Positions 10,818-21,095 of a stretch of 64,000 nucleotides of DNA are shown here, piece after piece. Numbering within the stretch: position 1 is the first letter of the stretch; each line of letters begins with the position of its first letter. Both the position numbers and the translations under genes were made by a program. Origin of the DNA: Ideonella paludis (GTDB lineage Bacteria > Pseudomonadota > Gammaproteobacteria > Burkholderiales > Burkholderiaceae_C); the NCBI RefSeq assembly GCF_018069865.1, contig NZ_JAGQDG010000006.1:341448-405447 (forward strand). The letters run 5' to 3'. The notes under the pieces were generated by a model. It saw only the letters and a list, made by a program, of their open reading frames with translations. It was not told the DNA's origin and made no database searches.

Positions 10818-11612
10818 ATGGGACTCCGACTGTTGACTCCACCAGCCTCTGCCGGCGTGCAGTGGGTGCGTGAAGGGCTGGCCAACTTTTTCAAGCAACC
10901 GATGGGCTTTGCGAGTTTGTTCGTGATGTTCCTGCTCGCGGCCCAGTTGCTAGGCCTGGTCCCGGTCGTGGGCAGCCCCCTGGCACTGATGATGGTGCCA
11001 CTGCTGGGTCTGGCCTATATGTGCGCGGGGCTGCGCACAGCGCGGGGCCAACTGGTGCAGCCCCAGGTCTTTGCCGAGCCTTGGCGCCAAGGCCCGGTGG
11101 TGCGCCGCAACCTGCTGCAGCTTTGTGCCCTCTACATGCTGGCGTGCGTGCTGTCTATTTTGATGTGCGATGTGCTGGACGGCGGCGAGTTCAACCGCCA
11201 GTTGGGCCTGCTGTCGGACGCGATGGCCAAGTCTCAAGACATGGAGCAGTTGGCGATCTCGCCCGCGATTGCGCAAGGCATGTTCATGCGTCTGGTGGCC
11301 ACCACGCTGGTAGGCCTGCCCTTTTGGCATGCCCCAGCCCTGGTCATGTGGGGCCAGCAAAGCGTGGCCCAGGCCCTGTTCTCCAGCACCATTGCCTTGT
11401 GGCGCGCCAAGGCGGCGTTCACGGTGTTCGGCTTGGCCTGGGCCGGCGTGATGGTGGGCGCGATGGCTGTCGTCGCAGTGCTCTCAGGCCTCTTGGGCGG
11501 CGGCCTGACCATGCTGGCCGTGGTGCCGCTGGGCATCGCGATGATCGGGGCCTTCCAAGCCTCGCTCTACCCCACTTATCGCGACTGCTTCGGCGAACCG
11601 GAATCCGCTTGA
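10818..11612 (+). CDS. BPSS1780-type inner membrane protein
   Basis: A 264-residue membrane protein with about five or six hydrophobic segments (FASLFVMFLLAAQLLGLVPV; ALMMVPLLGLAYMCAG; LQLCALYMLACVLSILMC; ATTLVGLPFWHAPALVMW; VFGLAWAGVMVGAMAVVAVL; LAVVPLGIAMIGAFQASLY). It corresponds to the family annotated BPSS1780 in Burkholderiales, usually next to thrB. No enzymatic motif seen; function unknown. It starts 37 bp after thrB. Its last 37 bases overlap the end of the convergent GGDEF gene at 11576, an unusually deep tail-to-tail overlap. Confidence 0.8.
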   Translation: MGLRLLTPPASAGVQWVREGLANFFKQPMGFASLFVMFLLAAQLLGLVPVVGSPLALMMVPLLGLAYMCAGLRTARGQLVQPQVFAEPWRQGPVVRRNLLQLCALYMLACVLSILMCDVLDGGEFNRQLGLLSDAMAKSQDMEQLAISPAIAQGMFMRLVATTLVGLPFWHAPALVMWGQQSVAQALFSSTIALWRAKAAFTVFGLAWAGVMVGAMAVVAVLSGLLGGGLTMLAVVPLGIAMIGAFQASLYPTYRDCFGEPESA

Positions 11613-13741
11613 TCCCGCGCCTGCACGGCCAAGCCCACTTGGCCACGGTTCAGCGCAGCTTCAAAATCTTGCTCCACCACATGGAGCTCAGCGACGTCTG
11701 AGACGTCCAAGGCTGTCAGGCCAGCAGCGCAGTCACGGCCACGGCCTTTGGCTGAATAGAGCGCCATGTCGACCAGGTTCACCGCCTGCTCCCAGTCCAG
11801 CGAAACCATCTGCCGAGGCAAAGGGAAGCGCGCGTAGCCCAAGGATGCGGTGACGGGAAGCTGCCGGCCATCGGGCAGCACCACCGGGTGGTCGCCCACC
11901 ACGGCCAACAAACGGCGCGCCTGAATGTCCAGGCTCTCGGCGGCCAAACCGGGCACGAAGATCAAAAACTCCTCGCCACCCCAACGGCACACCAAATCAT
12001 CGCTGCGCACGGTGCCACCCAGGCGGCGCGATAGCTCCACCAGCACCGCGTCGCCGGCCGCATGGCCGTACTCGTCGTTGATGCGCTTGAAGTGATCCAC
12101 GTCCACCAGCAGCAGCCCCCCCTCAAAGCCCGCACCGGAAGAACCCGGCGCACTGCCGCCTCCGCGGGCCCGCAAGAACGAAGAGGCCGCCCCCGGCAGC
12201 GCGGGCGCAGCCTGCACCGCCAAGACATCACGGAAATGCCGTCGATTCGCGAGGCCAGTCAACGGGTCGCGCTCGCTTTGAACCCGCAAAAACGCCTCGC
12301 TGCGGCGCAACTGCAGATTGGCCTTGCGGGTGCGCTGCACCAGCACCACCACGCCCGCCAATGCGGCCACCAGCAGGCCTGCGGCCACGGCCCAAATGCG
12401 CTGTTGAAGGCGTTGGTTTTCCAGGCGCGCCGCCTTCACTGCGTTGTCACGCTCCAAGAGCGCCAACTCTTGCTGCTCGGCCTCGGTCCGGTAGCGCGCT
12501 CTCAGCTCTCTCAAACTGGCTTCTCGGTTGGCCTCGTGCATTTCATCGCGCAGCGCTTGCTCACGGTGGTAGAGCGCCAAGGCCGCTCGCGCTTCGCCAC
12601 GCTCGGCCAGGGCATCGGCATACTCCCGCAGCCCAGCCAGCATGGCCCCTTGCGCACCCCCCTCACGCCACAGCGTCTGCGCAGCTTCCAATTCTTGGGT
12701 GGCCACACTCACTTGACCCAAGGCCAGGCGCGCCAAGCCACCGTTGTGAAGCAGCGGTGCGACGAAGTGCAAATCGTTGAACTGCCGCACCACAGGCAGC
12801 GCATCCAACACCACCGCCAAAGCATCCTTGGGCTTGCCTTCGTGGAGGTAGTTGGCACTGAACTCCACCGCCATTTGCGCCTCCATGCGCGACGAGCCAA
12901 ACTGCCGGGCCAGGCGGCGCGCCTCCTGCAGCAGCAGCTGAGCGCCGTGGCTGTCTCCCTGCGCTGTGCGCAGGGCCGCTTGCTCCACGCGCAAGCGAGC
13001 CAGTGCGTCCAAGGCATTGGCCTGCCGAGCCATGGCTTCGGCCCGCTGCAAGTAGTGCTGGCTGCGATCGGGCTCCGCCAATCGTTGCGAGATCACGGCC
13101 AGCAGTGTGGCCGCCCGGACCTTGAGGCGGCCGTCGCCGGATCGCTCAGCCCAGCGCTCAGCATCCTGACCAAACCCACGAGCCTCCACGAAGAGGCCCT
13201 GCCCCATCGCGGCCACGCTACGGACATGTGCAGCTCGCCACCCGGACCGTGCGTCACAGAACAAGGGCTGGGGCGTACCGCCACAGGCGGACTCATAGCC
13301 CAGCACCGCCTTTTGGGCCAGGTCGCCAGCCTGAACAGATTGCGCGCGATAGGCGTGCATCACCGCCAACGCCAGGGCGCGATCGACAGCGGCCAATCCC
13401 CCGGTTTCCGTGGTCAAGGACTCCAGTTGCCTCAGCGCCGATTGGTGTGTCGCAGCATCTCCCACGGCGGCAGCCACCATGGCGCGGCTGTGCCAGATCA
13501 TGCGCTGCCACTGCGCAGCCGGCATTCCTGCAGGCGGCTGGGCCAGGGCCAGCTCCAAGGCTTGTTGGGCACGTTCAGGCGCATCAAAACCGTAGCTCTG
13601 CCACTCATGCACCCAGCTCATGGCCTCTGCGGCTTGGGCATTGGCCGCCAAAGGGGCAGGCTCAGGCCTGGAGGCCCAGGCCAAGTCGGCTGCCGCCAGC
13701 ACACTGACGACGACGAAGAGCAGCCGTTGCCATGTCCTCAT
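11576..13741 (-). CDS. Diguanylate cyclase with periplasmic TPR-like sensor region (second of tandem pair)
   Basis: A 721-residue protein that should make cyclic di-GMP. Layout: signal peptide or N-terminal anchor (MRTWQRLLFVVVSVLAAADL), about 400 residues of helical TPR-like repeats in the periplasm, a coiled-coil (REASLRELRARYRTEAEQQE), one membrane helix (IWAVAAGLLVAALAGVVVLV), then a GGDEF domain with RDPLTGLANRRHF, LLLVDVDHFKRINDEYGH and an intact CRWGGEEFLIF signature. An Ala/Gly/Ser-rich insertion separates the first GGDEF helix from the LLLVDVDHFK strand. ATG 13741 overlaps the stop of the upstream paralogue by 4 bp (ATGA), which indicates translational coupling. An in-frame extension to 13804 is not preferred. 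Confidence 0.88.
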   Translation of the reverse strand: MRTWQRLLFVVVSVLAAADLAWASRPEPAPLAANAQAAEAMSWVHEWQSYGFDAPERAQQALELALAQPPAGMPAAQWQRMIWHSRAMVAAAVGDAATHQSALRQLESLTTETGGLAAVDRALALAVMHAYRAQSVQAGDLAQKAVLGYESACGGTPQPLFCDARSGWRAAHVRSVAAMGQGLFVEARGFGQDAERWAERSGDGRLKVRAATLLAVISQRLAEPDRSQHYLQRAEAMARQANALDALARLRVEQAALRTAQGDSHGAQLLLQEARRLARQFGSSRMEAQMAVEFSANYLHEGKPKDALAVVLDALPVVRQFNDLHFVAPLLHNGGLARLALGQVSVATQELEAAQTLWREGGAQGAMLAGLREYADALAERGEARAALALYHREQALRDEMHEANREASLRELRARYRTEAEQQELALLERDNAVKAARLENQRLQQRIWAVAAGLLVAALAGVVVLVQRTRKANLQLRRSEAFLRVQSERDPLTGLANRRHFRDVLAVQAAPALPGAASSFLRARGGGSAPGSSGAGFEGGLLLVDVDHFKRINDEYGHAAGDAVLVELSRRLGGTVRSDDLVCRWGGEEFLIFVPGLAAESLDIQARRLLAVVGDHPVVLPDGRQLPVTASLGYARFPLPRQMVSLDWEQAVNLVDMALYSAKGRGRDCAAGLTALDVSDVAELHVVEQDFEAALNRGQVGLAVQARDQADSGSPKQSR

Positions 13742-15819
13742 GAGGCACTTCCCATGGGGGGCAGACCGGCCGTTTCGATCAGGGTCATGCCGCCGCGCCG
13801 CCAAGCGCCCTCAAAGTCCTGCATCAAAGCCTGCAACTCCTGCGTGTTGTGGGCGGAGAGATGTCGGATGCCGCAAGCCCGGTTACGACCTTGGGTTTTG
13901 GCCAGATACATGGCCGCGTCCACCAAGTCCAGGGCTTGATCCCATTGCAGTTCAAGCGGCCCAGGCGCCAAGGGAAAATCGGCGTAACCGATGGAGGCAG
14001 TGACCGCCAAATGGCGCTGCTCAATCACCACCGGCAAGGCCGCTAAAGATTGCAGCAAGCGCTGAGCCAGCAAGTCAGTTTGCTCGGGCGTGCTGGAGCG
14101 CACCAGGATCAGGAACTCCTCACCGCCCCAACGATAGACGCGATCGTTCTCTCGCAACACAGCCTTGAGCCGGCGCGCCACCTCGATCAGCACCACGTCG
14201 CCCGCCGCATGGCCATAGGTGTCGTTGATTTGCTTGAAGTGATCAAGGTCCAGCAGATACAGGGTGCCGCGCGCCACCACACTGCTGGCCATCAAGGCCT
14301 GGCCATGTCGCCGGTTGGCCAGGCCCGTCAATGGGTCTTGCTCCCCTTGAACCTTGAGCTTCTCGTTATTGCTGCGCAGCGCCAGTTGCAAGCGGCGCAT
14401 GCGCCCATAAAAGAACACCGCCAAGGCGAGCAAGACCAAGGCCAAGGCAGACACCAAGACCCAGAGCCTGAACATCAGGGTGGAGCGCGTCAAGGCTTCT
14501 TCCTTGAGGTGGTTCTCATCGGCCAACAAGGCGCGCTCACGGTGCCGGCGCTCGGCGTCAAAGCTCTCTTGCAGCTCCAAGACCGCATGCAATCGAGCCT
14601 GCCGCGAGACCTCGTCGGCATAGTGACGGTACTCACGATAAGCCGTGTAGGCATCCGCCCAATGGCCGCCCTCTTCCAACAAGCCTCCGAGCTCAAACAT
14701 GACCTCGGCCATCTCCACCACCTCATTGGAGCGGCGGTAACCTTCCACCACCGACCGAATGGCGGCCACACCCTCCGCCTTACGGTCCAGCCCAATCAAG
14801 GCAAAGCCTTTGTTGAGCTGCGCCAAGATTTCAGCCTCGCGGTAGTGCGCTTGCTGCGCCAAGGGCAGCGCCTTTTCTGCCGTACGAAGAGCTTGCGCGT
14901 AGTCCTTTCGCTGAAGATAAGCGTCGGACAGATTACCCGTGGCCAGGGCCTCATCCCGCACCGAGCCGCCTCGCTTGGCAAAGCCAATGGCTTGCTGAAG
15001 AGCTTCCATCTCGGCTTTCTGGTCACCTCGGGCCGTGGCCAAAATGGACTCGACCAGCAAGACCTCGGTCAATGAGCGCCAATCCCCCTGCTGCGTGGCC
15101 AAGGCTCGCGCTTCATTGTTGGTGGCCTGTGCTTTGTCGAGGTGGCCGGCGCGCCGGTAGGCATCGGCCATCAAGCTGCGAACGCTGCTGGAAGCCCAGT
15201 GCTGCGGCAGCGCATCAGCAAGCCGCAAAGCCTCTTGGCGGCGGGCAATGGCTTGCTCCAAATTGCCCAGGCTTTCTTTGATCCCCGCGCTGGTCAGTAG
15301 ACAGGCGAGATGAACACCCAGGCGGCTGTCCGCATTCAAGGTGGGCAGGACGTCGTCGATCAAGGTATCCAACTGACCCAAGGGCGTCTTGTTGCGGCTC
15401 AACTCCGCGCGCAAGCAAGCCGCTGCGGCGCGTGCATCCTCGCGGGCCCGCGCCGGCGCCAAACGCAAGCCGCGTTGGTCCAGCTCCATGGCATAGCGTT
15501 CGGCCTGCTCGGTCTGCCCAAGGTCATGGGACACCTCACCCAGCACTCTCAGCAGGTCGATCTGCTCTGGGTCATCGGGGGACATGCCCGCACGCATCAT
15601 CAAGAGCTTGTCGCGAGCCAAGTCAGGGCGCGATCGGGCCTCGTCTTCAATGGCCAGGATACGACTGAGGGGCTGGCTGTGCGCCGCCAGAGGGAGGCCC
15701 ACCAGCACGAGCCAAAGAGCTTGGCACACCGCAAACGCCAGCCCGCCACAGGCGGCAGCCGGGTGAAGGCGGTGCGCAGCAGCCAAGGGCTTACTCCACG
15801 ATGGTGAGCTTGGCCACAC
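13738..15819 (-). CDS. Diguanylate cyclase with periplasmic TPR-like sensor region (first of tandem pair)
   Basis: About 693 residues, a paralogue of the gene that follows. An N-terminal hydrophobic stretch (ALWLVLVGLPLAAHSQ) acts as signal or anchor. TPR-like repeats cover residues ~100-430 (LGNLEQAIARRQEALRLADA; RKDYAQALRTAEKALPLAQQ). A coiled-coil and a membrane helix (WVLVSALALVLLALAVFFYG) come next, and then a GGDEF domain with EQDPLTGLANRRHG, LYLLDLDHFKQINDTYGHAAG and an intact YRWGGEEFLIL. The 5' end is uncertain: the longest frame uses a GTG at 15819 that overlaps the last 29 bases of uvrD, and a TTG at 15786 is an alternative. It lies in the same direction as uvrD and is probably read through from it. 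Confidence 0.85.
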   Translation of the reverse strand: MWPSSPSWSKPLAAAHRLHPAAACGGLAFAVCQALWLVLVGLPLAAHSQPLSRILAIEDEARSRPDLARDKLLMMRAGMSPDDPEQIDLLRVLGEVSHDLGQTEQAERYAMELDQRGLRLAPARAREDARAAAACLRAELSRNKTPLGQLDTLIDDVLPTLNADSRLGVHLACLLTSAGIKESLGNLEQAIARRQEALRLADALPQHWASSSVRSLMADAYRRAGHLDKAQATNNEARALATQQGDWRSLTEVLLVESILATARGDQKAEMEALQQAIGFAKRGGSVRDEALATGNLSDAYLQRKDYAQALRTAEKALPLAQQAHYREAEILAQLNKGFALIGLDRKAEGVAAIRSVVEGYRRSNEVVEMAEVMFELGGLLEEGGHWADAYTAYREYRHYADEVSRQARLHAVLELQESFDAERRHRERALLADENHLKEEALTRSTLMFRLWVLVSALALVLLALAVFFYGRMRRLQLALRSNNEKLKVQGEQDPLTGLANRRHGQALMASSVVARGTLYLLDLDHFKQINDTYGHAAGDVVLIEVARRLKAVLRENDRVYRWGGEEFLILVRSSTPEQTDLLAQRLLQSLAALPVVIEQRHLAVTASIGYADFPLAPGPLELQWDQALDLVDAAMYLAKTQGRNRACGIRHLSAHNTQELQALMQDFEGAWRRGGMTLIETAGLPPMGSAS

Positions 15820-18187
15820 TCAGCGCCAGCCATTTAGGGCCGTGGCGGCCGAAGTTGACCTGGGCACGGGCCTCGGTGCCGCTGCCCTCCAGCGTCACGA
15901 TCACCCCTTCACCGAACTTGGTGTGGAAGACCGACATGCCGGCCTTGAAGCGCTGCCCGCCCACTTCCGTGGGGCTGCGCGTGGGCATGGGCGGTGGGGG
16001 AGCAGGCGTCCGATATGGCTGCTGACCCGCGCCCACCATGGACTGCAAGCCACTGCCGCGCTGCCAAGCGGCTTGATAGTCGCGTGCGAAACCACTGCCG
16101 AAGCCTTGGGTGCGCGGCGTGAGCCACTTCAGCGCGGTCTCGGGCAGCTCATCAAAGAAGCGGCTCTTGATGTGATAGCGCGTCTGGCCGTGCAGCATGC
16201 GGGTTTGGCTGAAGCTAAGGTAAAGCCGTTGGCGCGCCCGGGTGATGGCCACATACATCAGGCGGCGCTCTTCCTCCAAACCATCGGGCTCATTGGCCGA
16301 GTTCTCGTGCGGAAACAGCCCCTCTTCCAAGCCAGTGATGAAGACCGCGTCGAACTCCAGGCCCTTGGCCGAATGCACCGTCATCAACTGGATCGCGTCT
16401 TGGCCGGCTTGCGCCTGGTTGTCGCCGGCCTCCAGCGCAGCATGCGTCAAGAAGGCCGCCAGCGGGCTCATGATCTCACCGGTTTCAGCGTCAGGTTTCA
16501 GGTCCACCGCCGCGACGGCACGCGGCAGGCCTTCGGCCATGCTGCCCGGGGCCAGCTCATCCACGGGCAAAGCCACCGCGTCTTTGCCAAAGCCCTCTTG
16601 GGTGACAAAGGCCTCGGCCGCGTTGACCAGTTCTTCCAAGTTCTCGATGCGGTCGGCGCCTTCCTTTTCGGTGCGATAAAAATCGACCAGGCCACTGCGT
16701 TGCAGCATCACCTCAATGATCTCGCGCAGCGTCAAGCCGCGCGTCTCGTTGCGCATGCTGTCGATCAGTTGGTTGAAGGCCACCAAATTGCCGCCACCCT
16801 TGCCGCCCACTGCGCCCACGCTCTGCCACAGGCTGCGGCCACTGCTGCGGGCAGCGTCTTGCAACTGCTCCAGCGTGCGAGCGCCAATGCCCCGCGTCGG
16901 GAAGTTGACCACCCGCAGGTAACTGGTGTCGTCGTTGCAGTTTTCGATCAGGCGCAGATAGGCCAAGGCATGCTTGACCTCAGCCCGCTCGAAGAAGCGC
17001 AGGCCGCCATACACCCGGTACGGAATGCCCGCATTGAAGAGGGCCGACTCGATGACACGGGACTGGGCATTGCTGCGATAGAGGATGGCGATCTCGCGAC
17101 GCGCCATGCCTTGGCGGTGCAGTTGCTGGGCTTCTTCCAGAATCCATTGCGCCTCTGAGTAGTCGCTGGCCGACTCCTGCACGCGCACCGGCTCGCCTGG
17201 CCCCGCCTCGGTGCGCAGGTTCTTGCCCAAGCGGCGACTGTTGTGGCCAATCAGATGGTTGGCCGCGTCCAGAATATTGCCGCAGGAGCGGTAGTTGCGC
17301 TCCAGCTTGATGATGTGCTGGACGCGGAACTCGCGCTCGAAGTCGGCCATATTGCCCACCTGCGCGCCACGGAAGGCATAGATGCTCTGGTCATCGTCGC
17401 CCACGGCCAGCACCGAACACTGCGGCCCGGCAAACATCTTCAGCCAGGCATATTGCAGGCGGTTGGTGTCCTGGAACTCATCCACCAAGATGTGGCCAAA
17501 GCGGCGTTGGTAATGCTCGCGCAAGGGGGCGTTGTCGCGCATCAGCTCATAGGTCCGCAACATCAACTCGGCAAAGTCCACCACGCCCTCGCGCTGGCAT
17601 TGGTCTTCATAGGCTTGGTAGATCTCCACCAGCTTCTGCGTCTGCCCGTCGTGGATGGCCACATCACCCGGGCGCTTGCCGTCTTCTTTGGCCCCCGCGA
17701 TGAACCAGCTCACCTGCTTGGGCACAAAGCGCTCTTCATCCAGGTTCATGCCCTTGATGACACGCTTGACGGCGGAAAGCTGGTCACTGCTGTCCAAGAT
17801 CTGAAAGGCCTGAGGCAAACCTGCCACCTTCCAGTGGGCCCGCAAAAAGCGGTTGCACAGGCCGTGAAAGGTGCCGATCCACATGCCCCGCACGTTCACC
17901 GGCAGCATGGCCGACAAGCGGGTCAGCATTTCTTTGGCGGCCTTGTTGGTGAAGGTCACCGCCATCACGCCACCAGGAGACATTTGGCCGGTCTGCAGCA
18001 ACCAAGCGATGCGCGTGGTCAGGACGCGGGTCTTGCCAGAGCCGGCACCGGCGAGGATCAGGGCCGGCACATGCGGCAAGGTGACGGCTTCGTACTGCTC
18101 AGGGTTCAAGCCCCGCAACAAGCTGCCTGCAGGCACAGAGGACGGGTCAGAAACTGGCGCTGGCGCCGAGGGGGGATGGATCTCCAT
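15791..18187 (-). CDS. uvrD: UvrD/Rep family DNA helicase II
   Basis: A 798-residue superfamily 1A helicase acting in nucleotide excision and mismatch repair. Helicase motifs in order: Q motif and Walker A ([23 protein letters not shown]), Ia ([12 protein letters not shown]), II ([10 protein letters not shown]), III ([16 protein letters not shown]), IV (LERNYRS), V ([19 protein letters not shown]) and VI ([19 protein letters not shown]). The C-terminal tail ends in a Tudor-like segment ([17 protein letters not shown]), typical of UvrD/PcrA. The frame extends to 18430, but ATG 18187 is the expected start. It is divergent from guaC. The two GGDEF genes downstream overlap it. Confidence 0.95.
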   Translation of the reverse strand: MEIHPPSAPAPVSDPSSVPAGSLLRGLNPEQYEAVTLPHVPALILAGAGSGKTRVLTTRIAWLLQTGQMSPGGVMAVTFTNKAAKEMLTRLSAMLPVNVRGMWIGTFHGLCNRFLRAHWKVAGLPQAFQILDSSDQLSAVKRVIKGMNLDEERFVPKQVSWFIAGAKEDGKRPGDVAIHDGQTQKLVEIYQAYEDQCQREGVVDFAELMLRTYELMRDNAPLREHYQRRFGHILVDEFQDTNRLQYAWLKMFAGPQCSVLAVGDDDQSIYAFRGAQVGNMADFEREFRVQHIIKLERNYRSCGNILDAANHLIGHNSRRLGKNLRTEAGPGEPVRVQESASDYSEAQWILEEAQQLHRQGMARREIAILYRSNAQSRVIESALFNAGIPYRVYGGLRFFERAEVKHALAYLRLIENCNDDTSYLRVVNFPTRGIGARTLEQLQDAARSSGRSLWQSVGAVGGKGGGNLVAFNQLIDSMRNETRGLTLREIIEVMLQRSGLVDFYRTEKEGADRIENLEELVNAAEAFVTQEGFGKDAVALPVDELAPGSMAEGLPRAVAAVDLKPDAETGEIMSPLAAFLTHAALEAGDNQAQAGQDAIQLMTVHSAKGLEFDAVFITGLEEGLFPHENSANEPDGLEEERRLMYVAITRARQRLYLSFSQTRMLHGQTRYHIKSRFFDELPETALKWLTPRTQGFGSGFARDYQAAWQRGSGLQSMVGAGQQPYRTPAPPPPMPTRSPTEVGGQRFKAGMSVFHTKFGEGVIVTLEGSGTEARAQVNFGRHGPKWLALSVAKLTIVE

Positions 18188-18279
18188 CGGTGGATTGTAG
18201 AGACGGTGTTCGCCGCTTTGAGACGACGGGTTGTGACAGGGTGCATACACCCCACGCAACGCGGCGGCCAGAGCCTGCG

Positions 18280-18322
18280 TACAATCGATCACCGGGCCCA
18301 AATTCTGGCGCCCGGTTTTTTG
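18280..18322 (+). promoter_or_regulatory. guaC leader: -10-like element and terminator-like hairpin (candidate attenuator)
   Basis: TACAAT at 18280-18285 resembles a -10 element. Immediately after it, ACCGGGC (18291-18297) pairs with GCCCGGT (18310-18316), with an inner CCA/TGG extension, and six T residues follow (18316-18321). This is the form of an intrinsic terminator, but it lies 138 bp upstream of the guaC start, on the guaC strand. It could be an attenuator, or the end of a very short RNA. No good -35 was found, so the promoter itself is weakly supported. Confidence 0.45.
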
Positions 18323-18459
18323 TGCCCACCGCCCTGCCCTCAGGCGTGTGCACAGCCCTGGCGCCCTGCCAGGTGAGCCGGGTCTCCAGGTCAAGCGCTC
18401 GCAGCCCTTTGCCGGCGCACTGCTTCTCAACGCGCCGCATCCTCAATGGAGCCTGTGAG

Positions 18460-19437
18460 ATGGAAATTTTTGACTATGACAACGTCCTGCTCTTGCCCCG
18501 CAAGTGCCGGGTAGAAAGCCGCGCGGAGTGTGACACCAGCGTCGAGTTTGGTGGGCGGCGCTTCAAGCTGCCGGTGGTGCCGGCCAATATGAAGACCGTG
18601 TTGGACGAGCGCATTGCCGAGTTCTTGGCCGCGAATGGCTTTTTCTACGTCATGCACCGCTTTGACCTGGACAACGTCTGCTTTGCCAAGCAGATGCGCG
18701 ACAAGGGCTTGATGGTGTCCATCAGCTCCGGCGTGAAGCCGGCCGATCGTGACGTCATCGACCGCTTGGCGGCTGAGGGCGTCGGCGCGGACTACATCAC
18801 CATTGACATTGCCCACGGCCACGCCGAGAGCGTGCGCCAGATGATCGAGTACATCAAAGCCAAGCTGCCGCAGGCTTTCATCATCGCCGGGAACGTGGGC
18901 ACACCGGAAGGCGTGATCGACCTGGAAAACTGGGGCGCCGACGCCACCAAAGTGGGCATCGGCCCCGGCAAGGTGTGCATCACCCGCCTGAAAACCGGTT
19001 TTGGCACCGGTGGCTGGCAGCTCAGCGCGCTGAAGTGGTGCGCCCGCGTGGCCACCAAGCCCATCATTGCCGACGGCGGCATTCGCCACCACGGCGACAT
19101 TGCCAAGAGCGTGCGCTTCGGTGCGGCCATGGTGATGGTGGGCTCGCTCTTTGCCGGCCATGAGGAGTCCCCCGGCGCCACCGTCGAGGTGGATGGCAAG
19201 CTCTACAAGGAGTACTACGGCTCAGCCAGCGACTTCAACAAAGGCGAGTACAAGCACGTGGAAGGCAAGCGCATCTTGGAGCCGGTCAAAGGCAAGCTGG
19301 CAGACACTTTGCGCGAGATGCAAGAAGACCTGCAAAGCTCCATCTCCTATGCCGGCGGCCGCGCCCTGCACGACCTGCGCCGGGTCAACTATGTGATCTT
19401 GGGCGGCGAGAACGCGGGCGAGCACCTGCTGATGTAA
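18460..19437 (+). CDS. guaC: GMP reductase
   Basis: A 325-residue IMPDH-superfamily enzyme that converts GMP to IMP with NADPH, part of purine salvage. The start [20 protein letters not shown], the [15 protein letters not shown] loop with the catalytic Cys at about C173, [16 protein letters not shown] and [12 protein letters not shown] all match GuaC; no CBS pair is present, which separates it from IMP dehydrogenase. Length and sequence resemble the compact GuaC2 group rather than the 347-residue E. coli form. The reading frame opens at 18190, but ATG 18460 begins the conserved domain. It is monocistronic with a long leader that contains a terminator-like hairpin, and it ends at a strong terminator. 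Confidence 0.93.
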   Translation: MEIFDYDNVLLLPRKCRVESRAECDTSVEFGGRRFKLPVVPANMKTVLDERIAEFLAANGFFYVMHRFDLDNVCFAKQMRDKGLMVSISSGVKPADRDVIDRLAAEGVGADYITIDIAHGHAESVRQMIEYIKAKLPQAFIIAGNVGTPEGVIDLENWGADATKVGIGPGKVCITRLKTGFGTGGWQLSALKWCARVATKPIIADGGIRHHGDIAKSVRFGAAMVMVGSLFAGHEESPGATVEVDGKLYKEYYGSASDFNKGEYKHVEGKRILEPVKGKLADTLREMQEDLQSSISYAGGRALHDLRRVNYVILGGENAGEHLLM

Positions 19438-19482
19438 ACCCCGGAGCCAGCGCGGACTTGCGCTGCGGGGCTTCACCATGAA

Positions 19483-19508
19483 AAAGGGCCTGCACGTGCA
19501 GGCCCTTT
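19483..19508. terminator. Bidirectional terminator hairpin between guaC and the S41 peptidase
   Basis: A perfect 26-bp palindrome, AAAGGGCCTG-CACGTG-CAGGCCCTTT, flanked by A residues on the left and short T runs on both transcribed strands. It lies between two convergent genes, 45 bp behind guaC and 17 bp behind the peptidase stop. Confidence 0.85.
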
Positions 19509-19525
19509 GCGTTGGAGCGCATGAA

Positions 19526-20917
19526 TCAGCGCGCCACCATGCCCCCAAAGCGGTCGCCGGGCTCGCCCTGCCAAGACTTCAAGAGCTTGGACGAAGCCGA
19601 CTGCGGCTGGACCCGATCATTGGTCACAGCGGGGCAGCCCAGACCATCCGCATGGTTGGCCGCAGCCACCAGCAAGGGCTCGCTGACCGAGCCCAGCGGC
19701 TTGGTGAAGTCTTCGGCCACCGGGCAGGTGGCGGCAAAACCGTTGAAGTAGCGGCCCTCATTGCGCGCATTCACCGATTCGAAGTTGACCACGCTGTAGG
19801 TGGTGCCGCAGCCATCCGCCTGCGGCAAAAAGCCGACCGGCTTGCCACAGGTGGTGTTGCCAATGGTGACCACGCTGACAAAAGGCGACAAGGCGTTGAT
19901 GAGTTGCTCGCTGGCCGAACAGGTGCGCGAGCCGGTCAGCACATACACCCGGCTCATGGCCAAAGCGTTGATCGGATTACCGAAGGTGAAGGTTTGGTTG
20001 GACGACGAGTGCTTGTCGTTGTAGAGCAAGCTGGCAAACGCAGCGCCTGAGGTGCGATGAGACGCAGGGTAGGACGCGATCTTGCTGGCCGTGTCCACCA
20101 AGCCGCCCCCGTTGTAGCGCAAGTCAATCATGACTTCAGACACACCGTCGCGCTTGAACTGTGCAAAGGCCGCATCCAGCGGATTGATGGCCTGGCTGAT
20201 CATGTCCTTGACCATCACATAACCCATCTTGCGCCCTCCTGCGGAGAGAACCGTCGTGCTGGTCGGGACAGGCACCAAGCTGTAAACCGCTGAGGTCAAG
20301 GTCACCAAGCGCGCTTCAACGCTTCCGGATTTGCCGACCATGAGGTTCAGAGTTTGGCCCGCAGCGGTGGCGCTGAGCGCCGCATAGTTGTCTGTGCTGA
20401 TGACGGTGGAGGACGGGACACCGTTGACGGCCAAGACCACATCGCCGCGCACCAAACCCGCTGCAGCGGCTGGAGAGCCAGGCTCCACATAGCGAACGTA
20501 GAGCGGTGAATTGGGCTGCCCAGTGACTTCGCGACCGGCCACCATCACGCCATAACCCATGGTTTGGCCAGCGCCGAAGAAGCGCTCATAGTCGGCTGTG
20601 GGGATGGAATAGCTCCAGCGATCCGCCGGGAACACTGAATTGCCGCCTTGATACAGCTTGGCCTTGAAATAGCTGTCCACGGTGCTGTAGCCCACAGGGC
20701 TCGGATCTGGGCTCAGTGCGTACCAGTAGTACCAATCGTTCATATAGCTGCGCAACCAGGTGTTCTGGTCGGCCACCGAGCAAGACTGGGGCGGAGGAAC
20801 ATAAGTACCGTCATCTCCGCCCCCGCAAGCCGTCAAGGCGGCCGTAGCCGCCAAGGTCAGGCCCAGTGCCACACGGCGCACTGCGCCAGTCTGAAAAGCA
20901 GTTGCTTGAACACGCAT
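19526..20917 (-). CDS. S41 family (C-terminal processing-type) peptidase, lipoprotein
   Basis: A 463-residue exported serine peptidase. The N-terminus has a lipoprotein signal with lipobox LTAC (Cys about residue 31) followed by GGGDDG. A PDZ-like domain is visible at ~130-200 (GSPAAAAGLVRGDVVLAVNG). The S41 core follows: MIDLRYNGGGLVDTA and the catalytic region RVYVLTGSRTCSASEQLINA, in which the SAS serine is the expected nucleophile, then GNTTCGKPVGF. Several Cys residues suggest disulfides. It is not in the CtpA group with a processing partner; its position between guaC and valS gives no hint of substrate. Likely acts in peptide degradation at the cell surface. Confidence 0.85.
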   Translation of the reverse strand: MRVQATAFQTGAVRRVALGLTLAATAALTACGGGDDGTYVPPPQSCSVADQNTWLRSYMNDWYYWYALSPDPSPVGYSTVDSYFKAKLYQGGNSVFPADRWSYSIPTADYERFFGAGQTMGYGVMVAGREVTGQPNSPLYVRYVEPGSPAAAAGLVRGDVVLAVNGVPSSTVISTDNYAALSATAAGQTLNLMVGKSGSVEARLVTLTSAVYSLVPVPTSTTVLSAGGRKMGYVMVKDMISQAINPLDAAFAQFKRDGVSEVMIDLRYNGGGLVDTASKIASYPASHRTSGAAFASLLYNDKHSSSNQTFTFGNPINALAMSRVYVLTGSRTCSASEQLINALSPFVSVVTIGNTTCGKPVGFLPQADGCGTTYSVVNFESVNARNEGRYFNGFAATCPVAEDFTKPLGSVSEPLLVAAANHADGLGCPAVTNDRVQPQSASSKLLKSWQGEPGDRFGGMVAR

Positions 20918-21095
20918 TTTGATTCTTCCTTTTTGGGGGCAGCAATATCAAAAACAACGGTAACACGGCAGCCTCAAGGTTCAGTCAGCGCCGCAGCCCG
21001 ACACCCTAGACCACCACCTACAATTGAGCAACTCCCTAACTCGGTTTGGCGTTGACCGTGGCTTCACGTAAAGCTAGGTAATGCCTGGATGTGCC

